A stretch of DNA of 64,000 nucleotides, from positions 1-64,000 of the forward strand of contig CAKRUB010000002.1 in the NCBI GenBank assembly GCA_934402375.1. Reading direction: 5' to 3'. Below the pieces are notes generated by a model. The model saw nothing but the letters and a program-made list of their open reading frames with translations, ran no database searches and was not told the origin of the DNA. The position numbers and the translations under genes were made by a program. The stretch comes from an uncultured Acetatifactor sp. (GTDB lineage: Bacteria; Bacillota; Clostridia; Lachnospirales; Lachnospiraceae). This document shows positions 25,613 to 35,007 of the stretch, one piece after another (positions within the stretch are counted from its first letter, which is position 1; every line of letters starts with the position of its first letter).

Positions 25613-26731
25613 ATGAGAAAACATTATCTGGATAACATACGGTGGATTACAATTCTGATGGTCGTTATTTTCCACATTTTTTATTACTATAACAATATTG
25701 GTATAGAGGCAATGTTTGATGGGGCAAAGGCATATACCGGTTCCGTCACCTTTGCCGGATTGTATCAATACTTTGTCTACCCGTGGTTCATGCTGCTTTT
25801 GTTCGTGGTGGCGGGAATCAGCGCGCGGGCGGCGCTGGGAAAGAGGACAAACCGCGAATTTCTGCGTGCTCGTGTGGATAAGATTCTTGTTCCGTCGACG
25901 CTGGGTGTTCTTGCGTTCGGCTGGATCGGAGGCTATGTCATTTATCTGCACACGGCGAGCACGAACCTGCCGCCGGAGGTGCCCGGCTTTGTGAGAGCAA
26001 TCATTGTTTTAAGCTGTGGAATCGGCGCCCTGTGGTTCTGCCACGTCCTGTTCGTGGCGGTGTTGATCTTAATGCTGGTGAGAAAGATTCTTGGTCATTT
26101 CGGCGTTGACGATGACAAGGCATGCGCGTGCATAGAAAACAGGACAGCCGGCTGGGTGGGATTCGGTGTGGTGATGGTGCTCCTGTACCTCATTTTCTGG
26201 GGAGGCTCGCATATTCTGAACATGCCGCTGATTACCGCATACAGAAACGGTATCTATATTCCTGCGTTTCTGGCAGGCTTCTATATCTTTTCAAATGACA
26301 GGGTCATGGAGAAGCTGAAGAAGGCGGTGCTTCCGCTTCTGGTATTATGCATCGGAACAGGAATCCTTTACATGATAAGATGCTATGGACTGGCATACTC
26401 GGATGTGAATGTACTGTCCCGGTATGATCTGAACTTATATGCCTTCTGCATGGTTCTGTTTATTCTGGGAGCCGGTGCGAGATTCCTGAATTTTAGTAAT
26501 CAACCGGCGGAATACATGCGGAAATGTTGCTTCGGAATCTATGTGTTCCATATTCCGGTGATGCTTGTGATCAATTACCTGCTGATCGGGAAAAATCTGC
26601 CGATGCCCGTTGTGTATCTGGTGGAGCTGGTCGGGGCGCTGGCGGTATCGCTTCTGCTGAATGAAGTTGTCCGCAGGATTCCCATTCTGCGGTACTGGAT
26701 TCTGGGAATCCGGCGTACAAAGAAAAAGTAA
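25613..26731 (+). CDS. Acyltransferase-3 family membrane protein
   Basis: The 372-residue protein has ten or more membrane helices. Its N-terminus, YLDNIRWITILMVVIFH, carries the conserved D-R pair and histidine of acyltransferase-3 enzymes. FLRARVDKILVP and LWFCHVLF are also typical. These enzymes move acyl groups onto surface glycans or antibiotics; the acceptor is unknown. The gene is convergent with the LacI regulator. Confidence 0.85.
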   Translation: MRKHYLDNIRWITILMVVIFHIFYYYNNIGIEAMFDGAKAYTGSVTFAGLYQYFVYPWFMLLLFVVAGISARAALGKRTNREFLRARVDKILVPSTLGVLAFGWIGGYVIYLHTASTNLPPEVPGFVRAIIVLSCGIGALWFCHVLFVAVLILMLVRKILGHFGVDDDKACACIENRTAGWVGFGVVMVLLYLIFWGGSHILNMPLITAYRNGIYIPAFLAGFYIFSNDRVMEKLKKAVLPLLVLCIGTGILYMIRCYGLAYSDVNVLSRYDLNLYAFCMVLFILGAGARFLNFSNQPAEYMRKCCFGIYVFHIPVMLVINYLLIGKNLPMPVVYLVELVGALAVSLLLNEVVRRIPILRYWILGIRRTKKK

Positions 26732-26733
26732 TT

Positions 26734-27759
26734 CTACTTCCGGATTTCCGGCGCGGTTGTCTCCCCCTGCTTTAAGACCGGAAGCGCAGTTGTCGTCTGT
26801 ACGAGCAGGGAGGGATTTTCAATTTTACGCAAAAGCATCTGGGCGGCCTGTACGCCCAGATCGTAAACATCAATGTCAACCACAGTAGGGGTAGGCTCTA
26901 TAATCTGTGAATAGGGATAGCTGTCAAAAGTCAGGAGTGCAATATCTCCCGGAATTGACAGCTTTTTTTCATTGATGGCGCGGATCGCACCGATTGCCAT
27001 CGTGTTATTTTCACAAACAATGGCTCTGGGGCGCTTCGGGAGGGACAGCAGCCGGAGGGCGCACTGGTGGCTGGCAGCAATGGTGTCCTCCGTGTAGCCG
27101 ATGTAATCGTCAGGAATGTGGTAGCCGTAATAATACATCCCGCCGAGAAAACCGTTTAAGCGGTGCGTGGAGATATAGCCCTTTTCACGGTTTGCAATAT
27201 AGGCGACCTGCGCATAACCGCACTCCATCATATGATGGGCGGCGAACTCGCCGGCAAGTCCGTTGTCAGTATCGATCCAGCAGAGCTTTCCGCCGATATT
27301 GGGATGCCCGATGAGCATGTGGGGAAACTGGCGATCAATCAGAGGCTTCGCCAACTTCTGTGAAAACACAGAGCCATCAATCAGAATGCCGTCCGCGATT
27401 TTCCCGGAGGTAATCTGCTCCAGATATTCCTCCAGAGCGCCGTTTTCCGGCTCACTGACAAGCGTAAGTGTATAATTTCTTGCTGCCAGCTCCCGTTGCA
27501 CACCGCATAGAATATTAAACATATGCGGGTTCGCATAGACACGATCCTTGGAAAGCGCTGCCAGAAAGAGAATGTTCATGGTTGAGCCGCGCGCAAAATT
27601 CACCGCTCTTGAATTGGGAACATAATGCAGCTTCCGGATCGCCTCCTGCACGCGGTTCACCGTCTCTGGCGAGATGGTTGTCCAACCGTTTAAGACCTTG
27701 GACACTGTAGAGATGGAAACGCCGGCTTCCTTTGCAACTTCCCGAATGGTAACTCCCAT
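26734..27759 (-). CDS. LacI-family regulator of the sugar ABC operon
   Basis: The 341-residue protein starts with the LacI helix-turn-helix (TIREVAKEAGVSISTVSKVL) and continues with the periplasmic-binding-like sugar domain (DTDNGLAGEFAAHHM, LLTFDSYPYSQ). AGGAGGGTCTT fixes the start at 27759. It is divergent from the maltodextrin-type operon, and three palindromic sites lie in the shared region, so it probably represses that operon in the absence of its sugar. Confidence 0.92.
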   Translation of the reverse strand: MGVTIREVAKEAGVSISTVSKVLNGWTTISPETVNRVQEAIRKLHYVPNSRAVNFARGSTMNILFLAALSKDRVYANPHMFNILCGVQRELAARNYTLTLVSEPENGALEEYLEQITSGKIADGILIDGSVFSQKLAKPLIDRQFPHMLIGHPNIGGKLCWIDTDNGLAGEFAAHHMMECGYAQVAYIANREKGYISTHRLNGFLGGMYYYGYHIPDDYIGYTEDTIAASHQCALRLLSLPKRPRAIVCENNTMAIGAIRAINEKKLSIPGDIALLTFDSYPYSQIIEPTPTVVDIDVYDLGVQAAQMLLRKIENPSLLVQTTTALPVLKQGETTAPEIRK

Positions 27760-27797
27760 AAGACCCTCCTTGTAAAAATAGCTAATTTTAAGAAAAT

Positions 27798-27975
27798 GGT
27801 ATAGCGTTTTCCTGACAAAGTCAACAAAAACGTGTAAAATGCAATAGAAAACATGTATGTAAAATGCTATAAATAGAGTGTGCACAAGAAAAATACGAAA
27901 TCTGCAGGGAAACGGATTTTGTATGACATAAAGGAAAACAGTTTCCTAAATGTAAAGAGACGATAAGCGTTTTCA
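27798..27975. promoter_or_regulatory. LacI/CcpA-type operators between the regulator and sugar ABC genes
   Basis: Three sites are visible: GGTATAGCGTTTTCC (27798-27812), AGGAAA/TTTCCT (27932-27947) and GATAAGCGTTTTCA (27962-27975). The first and third share AGCGTTTTC; the third reads TGAAAACGCTTATC on the other strand, close to the CcpA cre consensus. They may bind the local LacI protein, CcpA or both. A clear -35/-10 pair was not found in 27760-27996. Confidence 0.6.
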
Positions 27976-27996
27976 TTCAAGAAAGGAAGGAAAATT

Positions 27997-29292
27997 ATGA
28001 AAAAGAAAGCATTAGGTCTTACAGCAATTCTCATGACAGTGACAATGCTGGCGGGCTGTGGTCAGCAGGCAGCGCAGACATCAAATGAGGCATCGAAGTC
28101 CGACAGCCAGAAGGTAAGCAGCGAGCAGTCCTCCGAGGCGGGGAAAAGCGACGAAGTCAGCGCGGAGCCTGTTGAAGTTGTCGTATGGCATGACAATGAC
28201 GAGACAATGATGGGAAGCATCGCCGAGGTTGTGAACCAGAAGCTCGCCGATGATAAGATTACATTAAAGTTTGAGAAGAAATCTGACCTTACCAGCCAGA
28301 TTCAGCTATACGGTACGGATGCGGTAAACGGCCCCGATATGTACCTGTTTGCGCATGACTCTCTCGGAGGCTTTGCGGAGATGGGCATTCTGGAGCCTGT
28401 CGGAAACCTGATCAGTGCAGACAAGGAGGCAGACCTTCTGCCGATGACGATTCAGGCGGATACCTACAAGGGCGAACAGTACCTGATGCCGCTGTACTTT
28501 GAGACATTGCTGATGATCTACAACAAGGATCTCTGGGAGGGCGAGATTCCCGATACAACAGAGGAGCTTTACGATTACATGGTTGCGCATACCGACGGTG
28601 ACAACTATGCGCTGGTGAACCAGCATTCCGGCGCCTACAATGTTTCTCCGTTTATCTATGGTTTTGGCGGTTATATCATCAACGAGGATGCCCAGCCGGG
28701 TCTGAACGAGCAGGCGACAAAGGAAGCCATTGATTACAATAAGAAGTTTGCAGCTCTGGAGGCGGACGGCGATTACAACACGGTGACAGCTTTGTTCAAC
28801 GAAGGAAAGGCAGCAGCAATCTGGGGCGGTCCTTGGCTGATCTCCGGCATCAAGGAAGCGGGAATCAATTACGGTGTGAAATCCCTTGCGGACATCAAAC
28901 TCCCGAACGGAAATGCACTGAAGCCCTTCTCCGGCGTACAATCTCTGGGCGTATTCAAGTATGCGGCAGAGAGTAAGGGCGCGGCAATCACAAAGGTACT
29001 GGAAGTGCTCGCACAGCCCGAGGTCGGCATTGTTCTCGCAAAGGAGTATAACTGTGCTCCTGCTAACGTAAAGGCATATGAGGACCCTGAGGTTGCTCAG
29101 AATGAGATGATCGTCGCTATGCAGAAGACAGCCGAGACAGCAGTTCCCATGCCTAACATTCCCCAGATGGGAAGCATGTGGGGACCGACGGAATCCCTGC
29201 TGGCAGCAGTGAATAAGTCCGGCCAGAATGTTGAGGAAGTGGCAGATAACTTCCAGAAGGAAGCGTTGGCAGCGATTGCCGACATGCAGTAA
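27997..29292 (+). CDS. Sugar ABC transporter substrate-binding lipoprotein (MalE-like)
   Basis: The 431-residue lipoprotein has a signal peptide with lipobox LAGC (C21), a Ser/Glu-rich linker and a type 1 extracellular binding domain. Motifs such as VVWHDNDET, YLMPLYFETLLMIYNKDLW and AAIWGGPWLISGIKEAG are typical of maltodextrin-binding proteins. It should capture malto-oligosaccharides for the two permeases that follow. No ATPase is in the operon, so a shared MsmK-type ATPase elsewhere is expected. Confidence 0.93.
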   Translation: MKKKALGLTAILMTVTMLAGCGQQAAQTSNEASKSDSQKVSSEQSSEAGKSDEVSAEPVEVVVWHDNDETMMGSIAEVVNQKLADDKITLKFEKKSDLTSQIQLYGTDAVNGPDMYLFAHDSLGGFAEMGILEPVGNLISADKEADLLPMTIQADTYKGEQYLMPLYFETLLMIYNKDLWEGEIPDTTEELYDYMVAHTDGDNYALVNQHSGAYNVSPFIYGFGGYIINEDAQPGLNEQATKEAIDYNKKFAALEADGDYNTVTALFNEGKAAAIWGGPWLISGIKEAGINYGVKSLADIKLPNGNALKPFSGVQSLGVFKYAAESKGAAITKVLEVLAQPEVGIVLAKEYNCAPANVKAYEDPEVAQNEMIVAMQKTAETAVPMPNIPQMGSMWGPTESLLAAVNKSGQNVEEVADNFQKEALAAIADMQ

Positions 29293-29336
29293 ACAGATAA
29301 CGAATTACGAAGTTCCATGCGGGAAGGAGAAAGCAG

Positions 29337-30218
29337 ATGAAGAGGAAAAAAGCCACGCCATGGCTCTATAGCCTGCCGTCTATGATACTGGTCGGGATTA
29401 TTGTACTTTTCCCCATTGTCTACACGGGGTACATATCCCTGACAAATATGAATCTATATCACTGGACGGAATATGATGTGATCGGTTTGAATAACTACGG
29501 GCGGGCGCTTCTGAAACTGGATTCCGGCTTCCTTTCCGCAGTGGGCTTCACTCTTTTGTGGACAGTGACGAATATCGTGCTGCAGGTGGTTCTGTCGTTC
29601 TTTATTGCTCTGACGCTGAATGCTAAAGGACTGCGGCTGAGTCGGCTGTATAAGACGCTTTTGATGTTCCCATGGGCGATACCCGCATATGTTTCCATTC
29701 TTGTCTGGAAGGTGGGAATGTATAACACCGAGTTCGGACTGCTGAATAAGCTGCTGCGCTCGCTCGGACTGCCTAAGATGAACTACCTCGCAGAAAATGT
29801 GCCTGCTTTTTTCGCCTGTCTGGTTCTGAATCTCTGGATGGCGCTTCCGTTCATGATCACGACAATTGACGGCGCGCTGAAGAGCATTGACAGCAGTATG
29901 TACGAGAGTGCGACGCTGGACGGAGCCGGGTTCTGGCAGAAATGCATTTACATCACGGTTCCTTCCATGAGAGGAATCATTGCGCCCGCGGTCATCATGA
30001 CGGCCTTTACCACCTTCAAGCAGTTTGACATCGTCTATCTGCTGACAAAGCAGAAGGGCTCTCTCTCGGGGGCGACGATCCAGACGATCATTACTTTTGC
30101 ACATGAAAAGGCGTTTGTCTCCAACAATTACGGTCTGTCCTCGGCGGTCACAATGGTGATCTTTACGCTGATCATTCTCTTCTCGCTCTGGACGAACCGC
30201 TCGACTACGAAGGACTAA
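29337..30218 (+). CDS. Sugar ABC permease (MalF-like)
   Basis: The 293-residue integral membrane protein has six helices and the EAA loop YESATLDGAGFWQKCIYITV with a following proline, which contacts the ATPase. The N-terminus lacks the long insertion of E. coli MalF, as usual in Gram-positives. It pairs with the next permease. GGAAGGAGA precedes the start. Confidence 0.93.
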   Translation: MKRKKATPWLYSLPSMILVGIIVLFPIVYTGYISLTNMNLYHWTEYDVIGLNNYGRALLKLDSGFLSAVGFTLLWTVTNIVLQVVLSFFIALTLNAKGLRLSRLYKTLLMFPWAIPAYVSILVWKVGMYNTEFGLLNKLLRSLGLPKMNYLAENVPAFFACLVLNLWMALPFMITTIDGALKSIDSSMYESATLDGAGFWQKCIYITVPSMRGIIAPAVIMTAFTTFKQFDIVYLLTKQKGSLSGATIQTIITFAHEKAFVSNNYGLSSAVTMVIFTLIILFSLWTNRSTTKD

Positions 30219-30230
30219 GGAGGGACGGAA

Positions 30231-31079
30231 ATGAGGTCACATAAAAAGCTCAGACAGACATTAAAGCTGACAGCATTGAATATTTTCTTTATCCTTCTCT
30301 GCGGACTTGCGCTGATACCGATTCTCTACGCCTTTTCCCTGTCCATCGGGGAAGGCAGCGGAGCGCTTTCCTCGGGAAACTCCTTTTTCCCGGAGAAGGT
30401 GACGTTGGATAATTACCGCAGGATTCTCAAGGAGGAGCCGTTTTTAATCTGGTTTCTGAATTCGGTAAAGCTGAGTGTGGGAACGATGATTCTTGCCATG
30501 GGAACCAGCGTTACGGCGGCATATGCTTTCTCGAGGTTCCGGTTCAAGGGAAGAAACGCAGTGCTGCAGATTCTGTTGTTATTAAATGCATTTCCCCAGA
30601 TTCTGACAATGTTTGCGCTGTTCCGCCTGTTTAAGCTGATGGGACTGCTGAACTCGCATCTCGGACTGATGATGATTTACGCGGGTTCCATGTGCATTTT
30701 CGGCATCTGGAACATGAAAGGATATTTTGACACCATTCCGGTAGAGATTGAGGAGGCTTCAAAGATTGACGGAGCCAGCAACCTTCAGATGATCGTAAGG
30801 ATCATTCTTCCGCTGGCGCGTCCGGCAATCATTGTGACGGCGGTGATGGTTCTGATCTCCGTATGGAATGAGTATATGTTCTCGACGACATTCATGCTGA
30901 AGGAGCAGAGCTATGCACTGGCGGGAGGATTGTACCAGCTGCAGGCGAACGATTACAGCAGGAGCTGGCCTCTGTTCTCGGCGGCGGCAATGCTGGTTTC
31001 GCTGCCGATCTTAGTGATCTTCTTCTGTATTCAGAAATATATGGTATCCGGGCTGACTGCCGGAGGAGTAAAGGGTTAA
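30231..31079 (+). CDS. Sugar ABC permease (MalG-like)
   Basis: The 282-residue partner permease has six helices and the EAA loop EIEEASKIDGASNLQMIVRI. It starts 12 bases after the MalF-like gene with AAGGAGGGACGG. A GAGCA...TGCTC hairpin with CGCC/GGCG (31084-31113) separates it from the GH13 gene and may tune downstream expression. Confidence 0.93.
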   Translation: MRSHKKLRQTLKLTALNIFFILLCGLALIPILYAFSLSIGEGSGALSSGNSFFPEKVTLDNYRRILKEEPFLIWFLNSVKLSVGTMILAMGTSVTAAYAFSRFRFKGRNAVLQILLLLNAFPQILTMFALFRLFKLMGLLNSHLGLMMIYAGSMCIFGIWNMKGYFDTIPVEIEEASKIDGASNLQMIVRIILPLARPAIIVTAVMVLISVWNEYMFSTTFMLKEQSYALAGGLYQLQANDYSRSWPLFSAAAMLVSLPILVIFFCIQKYMVSGLTAGGVKG

Positions 31080-31129
31080 TAATGAGCATTCGCCGGAGAG
31101 GGCGGATGTGCTCAGGTATGGAGGTAAAC

Positions 31130-32881
31130 ATGATTAACAGGAGCGCCGTGCTGCATATACCTGTTTCACAATATGCGTTTGCGCTGAACGAGGAGACAAT
31201 GACAATCCGTCTGCGGACGGCTAGGAATAATATTGAGCAGTGTCATATTTTCTGGGGAGACAGAGCCTGCGACCATTCACCCGTCGTTTTCACAGAGGCG
31301 GAGATGACTGTCCGCTGGCAGGACGAATGCTTTGATTTCTGGGAGATCACACTGCCGCATATTCCCGGGAGACTCTGCTATTATTTTGAACTGAAGGACA
31401 GGGACGAGTGGTCTTATTATTATGCGGATCAGTTTTCAAAGAAGCTGCCGGACATTATTACGGAGAACGGCTTTGTGATAGAAGGCCGAAGTGAATATTA
31501 CCAGTATCCCTATATTCTCCGCTCGGAGATTCTGGAGGTGCCGGAATGGTTCCAAAATGCGGTGGTATATAATATCTTCCCGGACAGCTTTGCCGACAGA
31601 AAGGGTCATGTTCCGGGCGAAGGCTTTGAGATTACCGATGAAAAGGGCAATGCTCATATTTCGCGGCTCGGAGGTACGATCCGCGGTATCACGGAAAATC
31701 TGGAATACATTAAGGAGCTCGGTTTTAACTGCATCTATCTGAACCCGATCTTCTGTGCCTGCGAGTATCATAAGTACGACATCATTGATTATTACCATGT
31801 AGACCCTACGCTGGGAACCGATGAAGATTTTACGGAGCTGACGGATAAGATTCATCAGCTGGATATGCATATCATTATCGATGGCGTTTTCAACCACTGC
31901 GGCTGGAAGAATCCGCTCTTTCAGGATGTGATACAAAAGGGAAGAGACTCGGCATATCAGGACTGGTTCTATGGGCTGACGTTTCCCGTGGAGCTGCCGA
32001 AGGAGGGGGAAAAGCCTTCCTACGCATGCTTTGCATATGAGAAGAAGATGCCGAAGCTGGACACCTCCAACCAGAAGGTTCAGGAGTATTTTGCAGAGGT
32101 CGGAAAGTACTGGATTGAGAAATTCCATGTGGACGGCTGGCGGCTCGACGTGGCAAATGAAATTGACAAGGATTTCTGGCGGAGATTCCGGAAGGCGGTC
32201 AAGGAGGCAGATCAGGACGCGGTTCTGATCGGTGAGGTCTGGGAAAACGCTAAGGACTGGCTCGGGTGCGACATGATGGACTCCACGATGAATTACGACT
32301 TCCGGAAGCATTGCCGTGAGCTGTTTGCACGGCAGAGTTACACGGCGGAGGATTTCCGGAATGCCATGACGGATATGCTTTTGCGGTATCCGATGCAGCT
32401 GATGCAGGCACAGCTGAATCTCCTCGACAGCCATGATGTGCCGAGATTCTTAAGCCTGTGTGACGGTAATCTTGCGAAATGGAGACTCGCCTTTCTTTGC
32501 CTGATCTTTTTCCCGGGCGTTCCCAGCGTATTTTATGGAGATGAAAAGGGGATCTGCGGAATTCGTGAGGAGGAGTACCGAAGCCCTATGGCATGGAACA
32601 CCGGGTCGGATGGGGAAGAACAATTCGTGAAGGACGCCTTAAGGATACGAAGGGAGCTGCTTGCGTCGGATGCGCAGTGGATGCCGCTGCGGGATGTGGC
32701 AGAGCCGGAGCTTTTCATCTTTGAGCGGAGGAAGGAGCATACCGTCAGAATTCTTCTTCATGTGGGAGAAGGAGAGATTGACACAACAAAATACCTATGG
32801 GGCGGAAGGCTGCTGATGCAGGGTGCTGTAAAGGGTGGCGGCCTTTCGGACTGGGGATACCAGATTTTGGAAATGGAATAA
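31130..32881 (+). CDS. GH13 alpha-glucan hydrolase (neopullulanase/cyclomaltodextrinase type)
   Basis: The 583-residue enzyme lacks a signal peptide. An N-terminal beta domain of about 120 residues precedes the GH13 barrel. The three catalytic acids are D340 in GWRLDVAN, E369 in LIGEVWENA and D436 in LDSHDVPR; DGVFNHCG is region I. It most likely cleaves imported maltodextrins or cyclodextrins in the cytoplasm, fitting its place after the ABC importer. The start is set by GGAGG nine bases before 31130. Confidence 0.93.
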   Translation: MINRSAVLHIPVSQYAFALNEETMTIRLRTARNNIEQCHIFWGDRACDHSPVVFTEAEMTVRWQDECFDFWEITLPHIPGRLCYYFELKDRDEWSYYYADQFSKKLPDIITENGFVIEGRSEYYQYPYILRSEILEVPEWFQNAVVYNIFPDSFADRKGHVPGEGFEITDEKGNAHISRLGGTIRGITENLEYIKELGFNCIYLNPIFCACEYHKYDIIDYYHVDPTLGTDEDFTELTDKIHQLDMHIIIDGVFNHCGWKNPLFQDVIQKGRDSAYQDWFYGLTFPVELPKEGEKPSYACFAYEKKMPKLDTSNQKVQEYFAEVGKYWIEKFHVDGWRLDVANEIDKDFWRRFRKAVKEADQDAVLIGEVWENAKDWLGCDMMDSTMNYDFRKHCRELFARQSYTAEDFRNAMTDMLLRYPMQLMQAQLNLLDSHDVPRFLSLCDGNLAKWRLAFLCLIFFPGVPSVFYGDEKGICGIREEEYRSPMAWNTGSDGEEQFVKDALRIRRELLASDAQWMPLRDVAEPELFIFERRKEHTVRILLHVGEGEIDTTKYLWGGRLLMQGAVKGGGLSDWGYQILEME

Positions 32882-32904
32882 GTGTGTGCCGCAAGGCGCA
32901 CTGA

Positions 32905-32940
32905 AACGGACAGAATTCATGGTAGTTCTGTCTGTTTTGT
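32905..32940 (+). terminator. Terminator of the maltodextrin operon
   Basis: GACAGAA (32909-32915) pairs with TTCTGTC (32926-32932), followed by TGTTTTG. A GTGTGCC/GGCGCAC stem lies just before. Confidence 0.75.
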
Positions 32941-32970
32941 GTACTGTTCTTTAATTTCCAAATCTTTCTG

Positions 32971-32999
32971 TTGGCAAAAACAATATATTATACTATACT
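32971..32999 (+). promoter_or_regulatory. Promoter of the MATE gene
   Basis: TTGGCA and TATACT are exactly 17 bases apart in an A/T-rich stretch. The start codon follows 27 bases downstream, leaving a short leader. Confidence 0.75.
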
Positions 33000-33025
33000 G
33001 AGTGGGGTATAAAACGGAATTTTGA

Positions 33026-34366
33026 ATGCAGGAGAGCATTTTGAGGACAAGAGATTTAACGAAAGGTAAAATTACAGGGAATATTCTGCTGTTTGCAATC
33101 CCGCTGATCTGTGGAAATCTATTACAGCAGATGTACAATATAGCGGATACATGGGTGGTCGGACGCTTTCTGGGAGCGGAGGCGCTTGCCGCGGTGGGAT
33201 CTTCTTATACCCTGATGGTCTTTCTGACCTCTATTATCATAGGTCTGTGTATGGGGAGCGGCGCGGCAATCTCGATGCAGTACGGCAGCGGCGATTATGA
33301 CAGAATGCGCCAGAGCGTTTTTATGTCCTTTGTCCTGATCGGAGGAATTTCGCTCGTGCTCAATCTTCTGGTGTATGTCGGTATGGACGTTCTTCTGTTC
33401 GTGCTCCGTGTGCCTGAAGAGATCCGGCCGGGCATGAAGGAATACCTGTGGATCATATTTGCGGGAATACTTGCAACCTTTCTGTACAATTACTTCTCCA
33501 ATCTGCTGCGCGCCATAGGAAATTCAGTCACACCGCTGGTCTTTCTGGCAGTGTCGGCAGTGCTGAATATCGTGCTTGACCTGCTATGTGTGCTGGTCTT
33601 TAAATGGGGCATTGCCGGTGCGGCTGCAGCGACGGTTTTTTCGCAGTATGTTTCCGGCATCGGCATCCTGATTTATACCTTGCGGAAATTTCCGCAGCTT
33701 CTGCCGAAGCGGGAGCATAGGAAGTGGGACAAGGCTAACCTGACAAACATTCTGAACCTTTCGGTTATGACCTGTGTCCAGCAATCCATCATGAATTTTG
33801 GTATTCTGATGGTGCAGGGGCTTGTCAACAGCTTCGGAACGGTTGTGATGGCGGCGTTTGCTGCAGCGGTAAAGATTGATTCCTTTGCCTATATGCCGGT
33901 GCAGGATTTCGGGAATGCATTTTCGACCTTCGTTGCGCAGAATTACGGTGCGGGGGAAAAGGAGAGGATTCGGAAAGGGATTCACAGCGCGGCGGCAATG
34001 GTCGCTCTGTTCTGTGCGCTGGTCAGTAGCGTTATTTTCTGTCTGGCAAAGCCACTGATGCAGATTTTCATTGAACCGGAGAAGACGGAGATCATAGCGG
34101 TCGGCGTGCAGTACCTACGCATTGAGGGAGCCTGTTATATCGGAATCGGTATTCTGTTTCTGCTGTACGGCTATTATCGTGCCGTGAACCGTCCGGCAAT
34201 GTCGGTCATTCTGACCGTCGCTTCACTCGGCACAAGGGTGCTGCTGGCATATCTCCTGTCTGCAATTCCCGCGATCGGTGTTATCGGCATCTGGGTAGCT
34301 GTTCCGATCGGCTGGGCGTTGGCGGACATGATTGGAATTATTGTTTATTTACGGAAGAGGACATAA
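33026..34366 (+). CDS. MATE family efflux transporter
   Basis: The 446-residue protein has twelve membrane helices in two homologous halves. Each half has the MATE pattern, GNILLFAIPLICGNLLQQMYNIAD at the N-terminus (broken here at helix 1) and NFGILMVQGLVNSFG in the middle. MATE pumps export drugs or metabolites in exchange for Na+ or H+; the substrate is unknown. No regulator is adjacent. The CmpB-like gene follows within 24 bases and is probably co-transcribed. Confidence 0.93.
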   Translation: MQESILRTRDLTKGKITGNILLFAIPLICGNLLQQMYNIADTWVVGRFLGAEALAAVGSSYTLMVFLTSIIIGLCMGSGAAISMQYGSGDYDRMRQSVFMSFVLIGGISLVLNLLVYVGMDVLLFVLRVPEEIRPGMKEYLWIIFAGILATFLYNYFSNLLRAIGNSVTPLVFLAVSAVLNIVLDLLCVLVFKWGIAGAAAATVFSQYVSGIGILIYTLRKFPQLLPKREHRKWDKANLTNILNLSVMTCVQQSIMNFGILMVQGLVNSFGTVVMAAFAAAVKIDSFAYMPVQDFGNAFSTFVAQNYGAGEKERIRKGIHSAAAMVALFCALVSSVIFCLAKPLMQIFIEPEKTEIIAVGVQYLRIEGACYIGIGILFLLYGYYRAVNRPAMSVILTVASLGTRVLLAYLLSAIPAIGVIGIWVAVPIGWALADMIGIIVYLRKRT

Positions 34367-34389
34367 CGTCCTGAAGAAATGGGGAAAAA

Positions 34390-34926
34390 ATGGAGTTAAG
34401 AGAGAAGTACATACCGAGAATTTTATTAGTCTTTGTGATTGGAGGCATATTTGGATTCATCTACGAGGAAATTTTTTACAGAATTGATCTCGGTTATTTC
34501 GTGAAAAGGGGGACGACCTACGGTCCATGGATACCGATTTATGGCTTTGGCGCGGTTGCGATTCTCCTGTTGACGAGGAAATACCGGAATTCCCCGCTGA
34601 AGGTTTTCTTCCTATCCCAGCTGATTACCGGGACGATTGAACTGCTGACGGGATTTATTCTGCACCGGAGCTTCGGCGTACGGCTCTGGGATTACAATGT
34701 TGAAATCTGGAATTGGCTGAATATCGGAGGCTATATCTGTCTGCGGTCGGTGCTTTTCTTTGGTGTCTCCGGGCTGCTGTTAAGCTATGTGGTCTATCCG
34801 CTGCTTTACTATGTCACGGAGCCGATGGAGAAAAAGAAGGTAATTGCGCTGGCGGTGCTGTCCTCCACCCTGTTTATTCTTGATATTCTTGTCAATCTGA
34901 TAAAGGTTATCCGGTTCGGGTATTAA
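34390..34926 (+). CDS. Putative ABC permease-like membrane protein (CmpB family)
   Basis: The 178-residue protein has five helices and resembles the CmpB-like putative ABC permease family, with GFIYEEIFYRI, GPWIPIYGFG and the LWDYNVEIWNW motif, where W and Y residues are conserved. The function of this family is not established. It follows the MATE gene closely. A 17-codon ATG frame at 34950 after it looks accidental. Confidence 0.8.
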   Translation: MELREKYIPRILLVFVIGGIFGFIYEEIFYRIDLGYFVKRGTTYGPWIPIYGFGAVAILLLTRKYRNSPLKVFFLSQLITGTIELLTGFILHRSFGVRLWDYNVEIWNWLNIGGYICLRSVLFFGVSGLLLSYVVYPLLYYVTEPMEKKKVIALAVLSSTLFILDILVNLIKVIRFGY

Positions 34927-35007
34927 AATACATAAAAAAAGTATTATACATGAAAAAGCTTTCAAAGGTGCTGGAGAGGGAGCTGGGGATAAGGGAGAAT
35001 TGATGAC

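Noticed and set aside
34950..35003. 17-codon frame after the CmpB-like gene
   Set aside because: Too short, with no ribosome binding site and no relation to neighbours.
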